From positions 62,001 through 126,000 of the forward strand of contig NZ_JAATEM010000019.1 of assembly GCF_012034205.1 (NCBI RefSeq): a DNA stretch of 64,000 nucleotides. The letters are read 5' to 3'. Position numbers and translations under genes: made by a program. The notes under the pieces were generated by a model, which was given only the letters and a program-made list of their open reading frames with translations, was not told where the DNA came from and did no database searches. Each line of letters begins with the position of its first letter. Positions within the stretch are counted from its first letter, which is position 1. The DNA is from Streptomyces composti (lineage in GTDB: Bacteria; Actinomycetota; Actinomycetes; Streptomycetales; Streptomycetaceae). This document shows, in pieces, positions 38,837 to 47,401 of the stretch.

Positions 38837-38940
38837 GGGCTCGGGGAACCGCGCGCCCAGCCACTCCCCAGCCGCACCCGACCGACGAGCGAACCGGGCA
38901 CCACCCGGAGGCGCGGGGAACCGCGCGCCGACCGCGCACC
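38837..38940. repeat. Two copies of a Streptomyces intergenic hairpin repeat
   Basis: The motif CGGGGAACCGCGCG occurs at about 38843-38856 and again at 38914-38927. In the second copy GCGCGG (38911-38916) pairs with CCGCGC (38921-38926) around a GGAA loop, a GNRA-type tetraloop if transcribed. The first copy has one mismatch in the stem. Both are followed by Cys/Arg-like CCAGCC/CACCC tracts. I recall the same GCGCGGGGAACNGCGCG element at many intergenic sites in Streptomyces. Apart from it, the gap 38720-39002 shows nothing further. Confidence 0.6.
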
Positions 38941-39002
38941 CGCCACAGCCACAGTCACAGCCGCCGGACGACGACACCCGGCACCCGCAAAGGCGCCGCC
39001 CG

Positions 39003-41513
39003 CTACTCCTCCGTGGCAGCGGCCGGCAACGCCGCCGCGGGCCGCTGCCACCCCCGGGACCCCCGCGCCAGCAACCACGCCGTCGTCTCGTCCGCCGGCA
39101 TCGCAGAGGCGACCAGCCACCCCTGCACCGCATCACACCCCAGATCCCGCAGGTGCTCCCACGTCTCGTCGTCCTCGACACCCTCCGCGACCACGAGCAG
39201 CCCCAGCGAATGCGCGAGATCCACCGTGCACCGCACGATCTCCGCGTCCTCCGCGTCCACCGCCAGCCGCGCCACGAACGAGCGGTCGATCTTCAGTTCG
39301 CTCACCGGCAGCTTCCGCAGATGCACCAGCGAGGAGTACCCGGTCCCGAAGTCGTCCAGCGACATCTTCACGCCGTGCCCGGTCAGGGCATTGAGCGTGT
39401 CCGCGGCCCGCGTCGGGTCCTCGAGCAGCACATGCTCGGTGATCTCCAGTTGCAGTGCCCCCGCCGGGACGCCGTGCCGGGCGAGCCGCGCCGCGACCGA
39501 GCCGGCGAAGCCGGGCGTGTGCACATCGCGCGGCGAGACATTGACCGCGACCGGCACGAACAGGCCCTGGGCGCGCCAGCGGGCCACCTGCCCGAGCGCG
39601 GTCTCCAGGACGTACTCGGTGAGATGCGGCATCAGCCCGGAGGACTCGGCGATGGCGATGAACTCGTCGGGCGGCACCTTGCCCCGTTCCGGGTGCACCC
39701 ATCTCACCAGCGCCTCGAGACCGGCGACCTGCCCGTCGAAGCGGACCTTGGGCTGGTAGTGCAGCTCGACCTCGTGCGCGTCCAGCGCCCGGCGCAGATC
39801 GCCGAGCAGACCGAGCCGGTCGGGGGTGTTGGAGTCCCGCTTGGACTCGTAGACCTCCACGCCGGTGCGGTCCCGCTTGGCCTGGTACATCGCGACGTCG
39901 GAGCGCCGCAGCAGCCCCTCCGCGTCGAGCGCGTGGTCGGGGAAGACGGCGACACCCGCGCTGGCCTCGAGGACGAGGGTGAGTCCGTCGAGGTCGAGCG
40001 GGGAGCTGAGCGCCGTCACCAGGCCCCGGGCGACGCGGGTGGCCGAGGTCGTGGAGTCGACGACGGGCAGCAGGACGGCGAACTCGTCGCCGCCGAGCCG
40101 CGCGGCCTCCGCCCCGCGCGGAAGGGCGTTTCTGAGCCGGTCGGCGATCTGCAGCAGCAGCCGGTCACCGGCGAGATGACCGAGGGTGTCATTGACCGAA
40201 CGGAACCGGTCGAGGTCGATCAGCATCAGGGCGGCGCGGGCGTCGATCCGTTCGGCCTCGTCGAGGGCGGTCCAGATGCGCTCCTGCAGCCACTGGCGGT
40301 TGGGCAGTCCGGTGAGGGGGTCGCGCAGCTGCTCCTCCGCGCGGGCCCTGGCTATCCACAGGGTCGAGTCGAGGGCGATCAGCGGGATCGCGAACAGCGG
40401 CAGCAGCACCGGCCGGGCGTCGGCGACCACGCAGATCAGCGGGGCTATGCCGAGCAGGGCGACGGCGACCAGGCCCTGTCTGACCAGGGCGGTGCGGGCG
40501 ACCGTGGGCAGTCCGGCGTGCGGTACGTGCAGATACCAGAGCAGGGTGCGGGTGACCGCGAGGTAGGCGACGGCGACCAGGACGACCTCGGCGGCGGTGG
40601 TGAGCGTCCAGCTGTCCGGGGTGGACGGCGCCTCCACGGTCGGTACGCAGCCGAACGCGGCCCGCACCAGCGCTCCGGCGCCGATGCCGAGCAGGTCCAC
40701 CGCGCCGTGCAGGATGCCCTGGCGCCAGCGGCCCCGCCGGGCTATGCCGACCAGCACCACCACGGTGAGGCTGACCATGCCGGCCGGCACCCATCCGTAC
40801 AGCAGCAGCACGGCGAGGGTGAGGGCGGCGCCGGAGCCGGTGCCGCCCCACCAGCGGGAGCGGCCCAGCATCACCAGATGGCCGACGATGATCCCGGTGA
40901 GCACGGCGAGGGACCAGCCGACCCTGCCGGACGGGAACAGGGCGTGCCCCTGGGTGAAGGCCCGCAGGAAGCCGGCACCGAGCACGAACCCGGCCGCGGC
41001 GACGACGGCCGCGGGCAACGCGGGCCAGGAGAAGTGGCGTTCGGCCTCGGTGTCGGGACCGCCCGCCGGGTGGCCCCCGGCCGGGGCGGCCAGGGCCCGC
41101 CGTGCGCCCGTGCCGCGCGGCTGCGCCGTTCTCCCGCCGGCGCGGAGGCTGCCGGCCGGCCGGATCCTCCCTCCGCCCGGACCGGGGGGCAGTGCGCGCC
41201 TGGCGCCCGAGCCGCCGGGGGGAAGTGCGGGCCTGGCCCGGTCGCCCCGGGCCGGTGCCTCGGAGGCGGGCGCCTCCGGGGCCGCCCGGCCGGCGGTGGA
41301 CGCCTCACCGGCGAGTAAAGGCGCGGCGTGCGCGCCGGGATTCGTGTCCGCCTCGCGCGCGGCCGCGGGGTGCGTCCCCGGCCGCCTCGGTGTGCCGGAC
41401 CGGTCCGCGGGCCCCGTGCCCGGCCGGCCGTTCGCACGGCGGCGACGCCAGACGGCCGCCGCACCGCGCAGGCGCAGCCGTGAGCCCGGGGCGGCGCTCT
41501 CGGTCGGTTCCAT
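39003..41513 (-). CDS. rmdB: Membrane GGDEF-EAL c-di-GMP enzyme, RmdB type
   Basis: This 836-residue protein has a 160-residue disordered Pro/Ala/Arg-rich N-terminus. Hydrophobic segments follow from about 165 to 390, then GGDEF (RLGGDEF, residues 474-478) and EAL domains (GLEALVRW, Glu 600). The EAL catalytic set is complete: NVSPRDV, LEITEH, LDDFGTGYSSL, LKIDRSFV, VAEGVED and VQGWLV. It should degrade c-di-GMP and may also make it. RmdB of S. coelicolor, a phosphodiesterase needed for normal development, lies next to ligA in the same way. ATG 41513 has a GAGGGACGGGA site. The long N-terminus could be partly artefactual. Confidence 0.88.
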   Translation of the reverse strand: MEPTESAAPGSRLRLRGAAAVWRRRRANGRPGTGPADRSGTPRRPGTHPAAAREADTNPGAHAAPLLAGEASTAGRAAPEAPASEAPARGDRARPALPPGGSGARRALPPGPGGGRIRPAGSLRAGGRTAQPRGTGARRALAAPAGGHPAGGPDTEAERHFSWPALPAAVVAAAGFVLGAGFLRAFTQGHALFPSGRVGWSLAVLTGIIVGHLVMLGRSRWWGGTGSGAALTLAVLLLYGWVPAGMVSLTVVVLVGIARRGRWRQGILHGAVDLLGIGAGALVRAAFGCVPTVEAPSTPDSWTLTTAAEVVLVAVAYLAVTRTLLWYLHVPHAGLPTVARTALVRQGLVAVALLGIAPLICVVADARPVLLPLFAIPLIALDSTLWIARARAEEQLRDPLTGLPNRQWLQERIWTALDEAERIDARAALMLIDLDRFRSVNDTLGHLAGDRLLLQIADRLRNALPRGAEAARLGGDEFAVLLPVVDSTTSATRVARGLVTALSSPLDLDGLTLVLEASAGVAVFPDHALDAEGLLRRSDVAMYQAKRDRTGVEVYESKRDSNTPDRLGLLGDLRRALDAHEVELHYQPKVRFDGQVAGLEALVRWVHPERGKVPPDEFIAIAESSGLMPHLTEYVLETALGQVARWRAQGLFVPVAVNVSPRDVHTPGFAGSVAARLARHGVPAGALQLEITEHVLLEDPTRAADTLNALTGHGVKMSLDDFGTGYSSLVHLRKLPVSELKIDRSFVARLAVDAEDAEIVRCTVDLAHSLGLLVVAEGVEDDETWEHLRDLGCDAVQGWLVASAMPADETTAWLLARGSRGWQRPAAALPAAATEE

Positions 41514-41773
41514 TCCCGTCCCTCTCACAGCCGGCGGTGCCCACGCCACGCGGCTCCCGCCTCGACCACCCTCTGCGGCTCCGCGGTGGAAAGCCCTTCC
41601 CCGAAGCCCCTCACGAACACGGGGATGCCCCGACCGCAACTGGGCACGGCAGGTGCACATCTCAACAGTAGGCCGCAGAAGGCTTCTACGGGCACCGGTC
41701 GCCGACGGTTGCCCGAATGCGCCCCTGCCACCCGTATGCATCTGGTATGCGCCGATCGGGTGGGCTTCAACCG

Positions 41774-43969
41774 TTACTCCTCGGCCGAAAGAGCGGCAGC
41801 TGCCGCGGCCTCAGCTCCCTGCTCCAGAAGGACGTTGAAACCGCTCTCGTCCAGAACCGGCACCTTCAGCTGCATCGCTTTGTCATACTTCGACCCGGGA
41901 TTGTCGCCGACCACGACGAAGGACGTCTTCTTGGACACCGATCCGGTCACCTTGGCGCCCCGGCTCTGCAGGGCCTCCTTCGCGCCATCCCGCGTGTAGT
42001 TGTCCAGCGTTCCGGTCACGACCACGGTGAGTCCCTCCAGCGGGCGGGACCCCTCGTCCTCGCCGGAACTCTCCTCCTCCATGCGGACACCGGCCGCCTT
42101 CCACTTGCGGATGATCTCCCGGTGCCAGTCCTCGGCGAACCACTGCTTGAGCGAGGCGGCGATGGTCGGGCCGACCCCTTCGGTGTTCGCCAGCTCCTCC
42201 TCGCTGGCCTGCTCGATGCGGTCGATGGAGCGGAACTGGCGGGCCAGCGCCTCCGCCGCCACCGGCCCGACGTGCCGGATGGACAGGCTGGTCAGGATGC
42301 GGGCGAGCGGGCGGTTCTTGGCCGCCTGGATGTTCTCCAGCATGGCGAGGGCGTTCTTCTTGGGCTTGCCCTCCTGGTTGGCGAAGACGGTGACGACCTT
42401 CTCCTCGCCCGTCTTCGGGTCGCGCTTCGGCAGACCGCTGTCCTGGTCCAGCACATAGGCCTTGATGGGCAGCAGCTTCTCCACGGTGAGGTCGAACAGG
42501 TCGCCCTCGTCCTTCAGCGGCGGCTCTTCGGGCTCCAGCGGCTTGGTCAGCGCTGCGGCGGCGACATAGCCGAAGTGCTCGATGTCCAGCGCCTTGCGTC
42601 CGGCGAGATAGAACAGGCGCTCCCGCAGCTGGGCGGGGCAGCCGCGGGCGTTGGGGCAGCGCAGGTCGACGTCGCCCTCCTTCATCGGCCTGAGCGGCGT
42701 GCCGCACTCGGGGCACTCGCTGGGCATCACGAACTCCCGCTCGCTGCCGTCCCGCAGGTCGGCGACCGGCCCGAGGATCTCCGGGATCACATCGCCGGCC
42801 TTGCGCAGCACCACGGTGTCGCCGATCAGCACGCCCTTGGCCTTGACCACGTCCTGGTTGTGCAGGGTGGCGAACTCCACCTCGGAACCGGCCACGGTGA
42901 CCGGTTCGACCTGGGCGTACGGGGTGACCCGGCCGGTGCGGCCCACGCCGACGCGGATGTCGACCAGCTTGGTGTTGACCTCCTCCGGCGCGTACTTGTA
43001 CGCGATGGCCCAGCGGGGCGCGCGGGCCGTGGAGCCGAGACGGCCCTGGAGGCGGATCTCGTCGAGCTTGACCACCACGCCGTCGATCTCGTGCTCCACG
43101 GAGTGGCGGTTCTCGCCGTAGTGCGCGATGAAGGCGCGCACGCCGTCGAGGTCGTCGACGACTCTGTTGTGCGGGGAGGTGGGCAGGCCCCACTCCTTGA
43201 GCAGCTCGTACGCCTGGGAGAGCCGGGTCAGGCCCTCGTAGCCCTCCAGGGCGCCGATGCCGTGGACCACCATGTGCAGCGGGCGGCTGGCGGTGACCCT
43301 CGGGTCCTTCTGGCGCAGTGAACCGGCCGCCGCGTTGCGCGGGTTGGCGAAGGGCTTGTCCCCGGCGGCCACCAGGCGGGCGTTGAGCTCCTGGAACTTC
43401 TCCATCGGGAAGTAGACCTCGCCGCGGATCTCCACCAGGTCGGGGACCTTGTCGCCGTGGAGGCGGTCGGGGATCTCGGCGATGGTGCGGACGTTGGGCG
43501 TGATGTCCTCGCCGGTGCGGCCGTCGCCGCGGGTGGCCGCGCGCACCAGCCGGCCCCGCTCGTAGGTCAGGTTGACGGCGAGGCCGTCGACCTTGAGCTC
43601 GCACAGGAAGTGGTAGTCCTGGTCGCCCAGTTCGCGGTGGATGCGCTCGGCCCAGGCGGCCAGGTCCTCGTCGTTGAAGGTGTTGTCGAGCGAGAGCATG
43701 CGCGAGCGGTGCTCGACGGAGGTGAACTCCGTCTCGTAGGACCCGGCGACCTTCTGCGTCGGCGAGTCCGGGGTGCGCAGCGGCGGGTACTGCTCCTCCA
43801 GGGCCTCCAGTTCACGCAGCAGCCGGTCGAACTCGGCGTCGCTGATGACGGGGGCGTCCTTCACGTAGTACCGGAAGCGGTGCTCCTCGATCTGCTCAGC
43901 GAGCTGTGCGTGCTTCTCCCGTGCCTCCGCGGGCACGCTCGTCGTCTCCGCCTGCTGGTCGCCGGCCAC
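41774..43969 (-). CDS. ligA: NAD-dependent DNA ligase
   Basis: This 731-residue replication and repair ligase seals nicks using NAD. The Ia and adenylation domains contain ELKVDGLAVNLTYERG, with the active Lys in KVDG at about residue 126. The four-cysteine zinc module reads CPECGTPL then CPNARGCPAQ. Helix-hairpin-helix repeats and a C-terminal BRCT domain (LTVVVTGTLDNYTRDGAKEAL) complete the standard layout. The start at GTG 43969 follows GAGGACAC. It is 14 bases downstream of the MetE-like gene on the same strand, hence probably co-transcribed. Confidence 0.97.
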   Translation of the reverse strand: MAGDQQAETTSVPAEAREKHAQLAEQIEEHRFRYYVKDAPVISDAEFDRLLRELEALEEQYPPLRTPDSPTQKVAGSYETEFTSVEHRSRMLSLDNTFNDEDLAAWAERIHRELGDQDYHFLCELKVDGLAVNLTYERGRLVRAATRGDGRTGEDITPNVRTIAEIPDRLHGDKVPDLVEIRGEVYFPMEKFQELNARLVAAGDKPFANPRNAAAGSLRQKDPRVTASRPLHMVVHGIGALEGYEGLTRLSQAYELLKEWGLPTSPHNRVVDDLDGVRAFIAHYGENRHSVEHEIDGVVVKLDEIRLQGRLGSTARAPRWAIAYKYAPEEVNTKLVDIRVGVGRTGRVTPYAQVEPVTVAGSEVEFATLHNQDVVKAKGVLIGDTVVLRKAGDVIPEILGPVADLRDGSEREFVMPSECPECGTPLRPMKEGDVDLRCPNARGCPAQLRERLFYLAGRKALDIEHFGYVAAAALTKPLEPEEPPLKDEGDLFDLTVEKLLPIKAYVLDQDSGLPKRDPKTGEEKVVTVFANQEGKPKKNALAMLENIQAAKNRPLARILTSLSIRHVGPVAAEALARQFRSIDRIEQASEEELANTEGVGPTIAASLKQWFAEDWHREIIRKWKAAGVRMEEESSGEDEGSRPLEGLTVVVTGTLDNYTRDGAKEALQSRGAKVTGSVSKKTSFVVVGDNPGSKYDKAMQLKVPVLDESGFNVLLEQGAEAAAAAALSAEE

Positions 43970-43983
43970 CGTGTGTCCTCCCG

Positions 43984-44991
43984 TTACTCAGGGTTGTCCG
44001 CGAGGGATCTCGCCGCCCGGACGCAGTGGGCGTACGCCGCGCGCGCGTACCCGGGGGTCGCCCCCGCGAGCCCGCACGCCGGGGTGACCGTGACCGCCTC
44101 CGGGAGAAGCCCCGGACGCAGCCCCAGCCTGCGCCACAGCGTTCTGACACCCATGACGCTACCGGCAGGGTCTGACAATGGAGCGTCCGTGCCCGGGACG
44201 ACACCGGCGAACAGCCGGGTGCCGGCCTCCACCGCCTCGCCGATCGCCTCGTCGTCACGCTCGGTGAGGAGGGAGAAGTCGAAGGAGATCCCCGCCACAC
44301 CCGCCCGGCGCAGCAGGGCGAACGGGACGTCCGGTGCGCACGAGTGGACCACGACGGGCCCGCCGTCGTGAACCCCGGCGACGTCCCGCAGCGCGGACTC
44401 CACGAGCTGCCGGTCGACGGCGCGATGGGTGCGGTAGCCGCTGGCGGTCCTCACCCGGCCGCGCAGCACGGCGGTGAGTGACGGCTCGTCGAGCTGCAGC
44501 ACCAGCTGTGCGCCGGGCACCCGGCGGGCCACCTCCGCCAGGTGCAGGCGCAGCCCCTCGGCCAGCGAGGCGGCGAGGTCGCGGCAGGCGCCGGGGTCGG
44601 ACACGGCGGCCTCGCCGTTCTTCAGCTCAAGGCCGGCGGCCAGCGTCCAGGGGCCGACGGCCTGCACCTTCAGCGGGCCCTGGTAGCCCTGGGTGAACTC
44701 CTCCAGCGCGTCGAGGTCCTCGCCCAGCCAGGAGCGGGCCCGCCGGGTGTCGCGGCCGGGCCGGTCGCCGAGCCGCCAGCCGCTGGGCTCCACCCGGGCA
44801 TACAGCTCGACCAGCATGCCGGCGGTCCGCCCGATCATGTCCGCGCCGGGTCCCCGGGCGGGCAGCTCGGGCAGGAAGGGGAAGTCCTCGAAGCTGCCGG
44901 TGACGGTCTTGACGGCCTCCCGGGCGTCGCCGCCCGGCATGGAACCCACCCCGGTGGCGGGACCGAACCTGAACTGGCTGTTTTCGCTCAC
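43984..44991 (-). CDS. Short MetE-like protein (methionine synthase C-terminal domain fold)
   Basis: This 335-residue protein has only the catalytic barrel of the cobalamin-independent methionine synthase family; the N-terminal half of true MetE (about 750 residues) is absent. It starts SENSQFRFGPATGVGSMPG. The likely zinc ligands are conserved: His and Cys in VVVHSCAPDVPF and Cys in TVTPACGLAG near the end. A LQLDEPSL segment matches the family. Such short forms are found in archaea and some bacteria and may use a methyl donor other than folate. Substrate unknown. It is probably the first gene of a two-gene unit with ligA. Confidence 0.8.
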   Translation of the reverse strand: MSENSQFRFGPATGVGSMPGGDAREAVKTVTGSFEDFPFLPELPARGPGADMIGRTAGMLVELYARVEPSGWRLGDRPGRDTRRARSWLGEDLDALEEFTQGYQGPLKVQAVGPWTLAAGLELKNGEAAVSDPGACRDLAASLAEGLRLHLAEVARRVPGAQLVLQLDEPSLTAVLRGRVRTASGYRTHRAVDRQLVESALRDVAGVHDGGPVVVHSCAPDVPFALLRRAGVAGISFDFSLLTERDDEAIGEAVEAGTRLFAGVVPGTDAPLSDPAGSVMGVRTLWRRLGLRPGLLPEAVTVTPACGLAGATPGYARAAYAHCVRAARSLADNPE

Positions 44992-45095
44992 GTGCAGAGC
45001 CTACGGAACGAGAGCGGGGTTGCTTGTGCCGTGGGCCCCGCCCGGGGCCCGGCACCGGGCCGTCCCGCCCTGCCCGGCCTGCCCCCGGCCCGGCC

Positions 45096-45785
45096 TCAGC
45101 GCCCCGGCCGTACCGTCAGGTCGTTGACCTCCGCGTCCCTGGGCAGGTCCAGCGCCATGAGGATGGTGGTGGCCACCGACTCGGGGTCGATCCAGCGCGC
45201 CGGGTCGTACTCCTTGCCCTCCTGCTGGTGCACCTTGGCCTGCATGGGGCTGGCCGTCCGGCCGGGGTAGACGGACGTGACGCGGATGCCGTTGCCGTGC
45301 TCCTCCTGGCGCAGCGCGTCGGCGAGGGCCTTCAGGCCGTGCTTGGAGGCGGCGTAGGCGGCCCAGCCGGCGTGGGCGTTGAGGCCCGCGCCGGAGTTGA
45401 CGAAGACCACGTGGCCGCGGGCGGCGCGCAGCTGGGGCAGGAAGTGCCGGGTCAGCTCGGCGGGGGCGATCAGGTTGACGTCGAGCTGGTGCCGCCAGGT
45501 CTTCGGGGTCAGCTCGCCGACCGGGGCGAGGTCCACCACTCCGGCGATGTGCAGCAGGGAGTCCACCCGGTCCGGCAGCGACTGATGGGAGAAGGCCCAG
45601 CTGAGCCGGTCGGGGTCGGCGAGGTCCCCGACCAGGGTCCGCGCGCCGGGGAACTCGGCGGCCAGCTCCTTGGCCCGGCCGGCGTCGCGTGCGTGCAGCA
45701 CCAGTTGGTCGCCGCGTGCGTGCAGGCGGCGGGCGACGGCCGCGCCGATGCCGGAGCCGGCTCCGGTGATCACATGTGTAGCCAT
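45096..45785 (-). CDS. Short-chain dehydrogenase/reductase
   Basis: This 229-residue classical SDR starts MATHVITGAGSGIGAAVARRL, with the cofactor motif TGAGSGIG. The structural segment is LLHIAGV, the catalytic Ser lies in VVFVNSGAG, and Tyr and Lys lie in YAASKHGLKALAD. A second ATG three codons upstream (45794) is possible; 45785 is preferred because homologues begin there and GGCGGG precedes it. The substrate is unknown. It lies downstream of the LOG-like gene on the same strand with a gap of 27 bases. Confidence 0.88.
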   Translation of the reverse strand: MATHVITGAGSGIGAAVARRLHARGDQLVLHARDAGRAKELAAEFPGARTLVGDLADPDRLSWAFSHQSLPDRVDSLLHIAGVVDLAPVGELTPKTWRHQLDVNLIAPAELTRHFLPQLRAARGHVVFVNSGAGLNAHAGWAAYAASKHGLKALADALRQEEHGNGIRVTSVYPGRTASPMQAKVHQQEGKEYDPARWIDPESVATTILMALDLPRDAEVNDLTVRPGR

Positions 45786-45812
45786 GCCCGCCATGCTCGC
45801 ATCACCGGGGCC

Positions 45813-46352
45813 TCACACCATGCCCAGGCTCTCCTCCAGGTAGGCCAGCGCGCCGACCGGCTCCTCGGCGAAGAACACCAGGTCGGCCAGCGGGCGGGGG
45901 AGGAATCCCTCGTCCTCCATGCGGCGGAACTGCTCCTTGAGGCCGTCGTAGTAGCCCGCGGTGTTGAGCAGCACCACCGGCTTGTCGGTGTGGCCGTGCT
46001 TCTTCAGCTCCAGGATCTCGGTGGCCTCGTCGAGGGTGCCGGTGCCGCCCACCATGACGACCACGGCGTCGGCCTTCTCCAGCAGCAGCCGCTTGCGCTC
46101 GGAGAGGTCCTTGGCGACCACCATCTCGTCGACGCCCTGGCGGGCCTTGGCGGCGAGGAACTCCACGGAGACGCCCACGAGCCGGCCGCCCGCCTCCTGC
46201 ACCCCGTCGGCGACGACCTTCATCAGCCCGACGTCCGACCCGCCCCACACCAGGGTGTGCCCGCCCTTGCCGAGCAGCCGCGCGAACTCCCGTGCGGGGC
46301 GGGTGTAGCGGTCGGCGAGCTCGGCGGCGGAGAGGAAGACGCAGATGTTCAT
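45813..46352 (-). CDS. LOG-family (TIGR00730) Rossmann protein
   Basis: This 179-residue protein is similar to LOG phosphoribohydrolases, which release free cytokinin-type bases from nucleotide monophosphates. The nucleotide segment LVWGGSDVGLMKVVADGV and the second motif VVMVGGTGTLDEATEILE are in place. In the canonical motif PGGxGTxxE the first residue is Pro; here it is Val, so this is a diverged member, but the GGTGT and catalytic Glu are kept. ATG 46352 starts MNICVFLSA. Bacterial LOG proteins are often annotated as lysine decarboxylases, which is doubtful here. Confidence 0.8.
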   Translation of the reverse strand: MNICVFLSAAELADRYTRPAREFARLLGKGGHTLVWGGSDVGLMKVVADGVQEAGGRLVGVSVEFLAAKARQGVDEMVVAKDLSERKRLLLEKADAVVVMVGGTGTLDEATEILELKKHGHTDKPVVLLNTAGYYDGLKEQFRRMEDEGFLPRPLADLVFFAEEPVGALAYLEESLGMV

Positions 46353-46371
46353 GGCCCCACGGTAGGGGTGC

Positions 46372-47175
46372 TCACGACCCCACGGTACGGGCCCGGTCGG
46401 ACACCGCGGTCAGGCGCATCTTGGACTGCCGGTGCGGCAGCTTCTCCCAGTCGTCCATGAACCGTGCCGACAGCCCGTACCGGGCGGCGAGGTCCGTCAG
46501 CGTCGTGGTGCGGTAGTAGAAGTCCTCGCGCAGCACATGGTGCTCCTCGCCCTCGGTGCGGTCGAAGGTGAAGTCGAAGAAGCCGCCGGGCGCGAGGATC
46601 CGGCCGACGTGCGCGAAGCACTCCTCGATGACGTGCAGCGGGGAGTGCGAGGAGACGCTGTGCGCGTGCACCACGTCGAAGTGGTGGTCGGGCAGGAAGG
46701 AGAAGGTCAGGTCGTTCGCGAGGGCCAGGTGGGGCAGCTTGTCCTGGAGCCCCTCGCGCACCAGGGTGTCCTGTGCGGCGAGCAGGATGTCCGGGGAGAT
46801 GTCGATGCCGTAGTAGTGGCCGGGCTCCAGGTAGTCGATGAACAGGCGTCCGGCGCGCAGGTTGCCGCAGCCGATGTCCAGCATCCGGTGCTCGGGCTTC
46901 AGTCCGTGCCCGGTCAGGTAGTCGAACTGCATCCGGCCGATGCGGGCCCAGGTCTCCTTGGAGGGGTTGTGGCCGACGGCGGCCTCGGCGCTGCGGGCGG
47001 CGTCGGAGGCCATCACGGCGCGGTAGTAGGCGATGTGGTCGCGGTGGCGCAGCCTCAGCCAGGTGTCGCGCAGGGCCCGCCGCGCGTACCCGGGGACGCG
47101 CTCGGGGTGTCGCAGTGCGTAGCGGACCTGGTGGGCGAGGCTGCTCCGGTTCCTGCGGATGTCCTTGGCGGGCAT
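46372..47175 (-). CDS. Class I SAM-dependent methyltransferase
   Basis: This 267-residue protein has a basic, helical N-terminal extension of about 95 residues (RYALRHPERVPGYARRALRD) before motif I, MLDIGCGNLRAGRLFIDYL. Motif II GHYYGIDISPDILLAAQ and the post-motif HHFDVVHAHSVSSHS follow, and the C-terminus is DDWEKLPHRQSKMRLT. A FkbM-like or UbiE-like fold is possible; the target is unknown. ATG 47175 starts MPAKDIRRNRSS. It stands 20 bases upstream of the LOG-like gene, so these two and the SDR may form one transcript. Confidence 0.82.
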   Translation of the reverse strand: MPAKDIRRNRSSLAHQVRYALRHPERVPGYARRALRDTWLRLRHRDHIAYYRAVMASDAARSAEAAVGHNPSKETWARIGRMQFDYLTGHGLKPEHRMLDIGCGNLRAGRLFIDYLEPGHYYGIDISPDILLAAQDTLVREGLQDKLPHLALANDLTFSFLPDHHFDVVHAHSVSSHSPLHVIEECFAHVGRILAPGGFFDFTFDRTEGEEHHVLREDFYYRTTTLTDLAARYGLSARFMDDWEKLPHRQSKMRLTAVSDRARTVGS

Positions 47176-47401
47176 GGTCCCTCCTCGGGAAGAACTCCGC
47201 TCCAGCGTGCGCTGGAGCCGGCTGGTTCGCTACCCGGTCGGAGGTCCGTCGTGACGGGGGGACGCCCGCATGACCGTCGTACGGAGCAACCGGCAGGGCC
47301 GGGTGGTGCAGCCGGCCGCCGCGGGGCGGGGTGGGCTGACCGCGTGGACGCGCGGCCCGCCTCACCGACGAAACCGGTGCCGTGCGGCAGTCTGCACAGA
47401 C

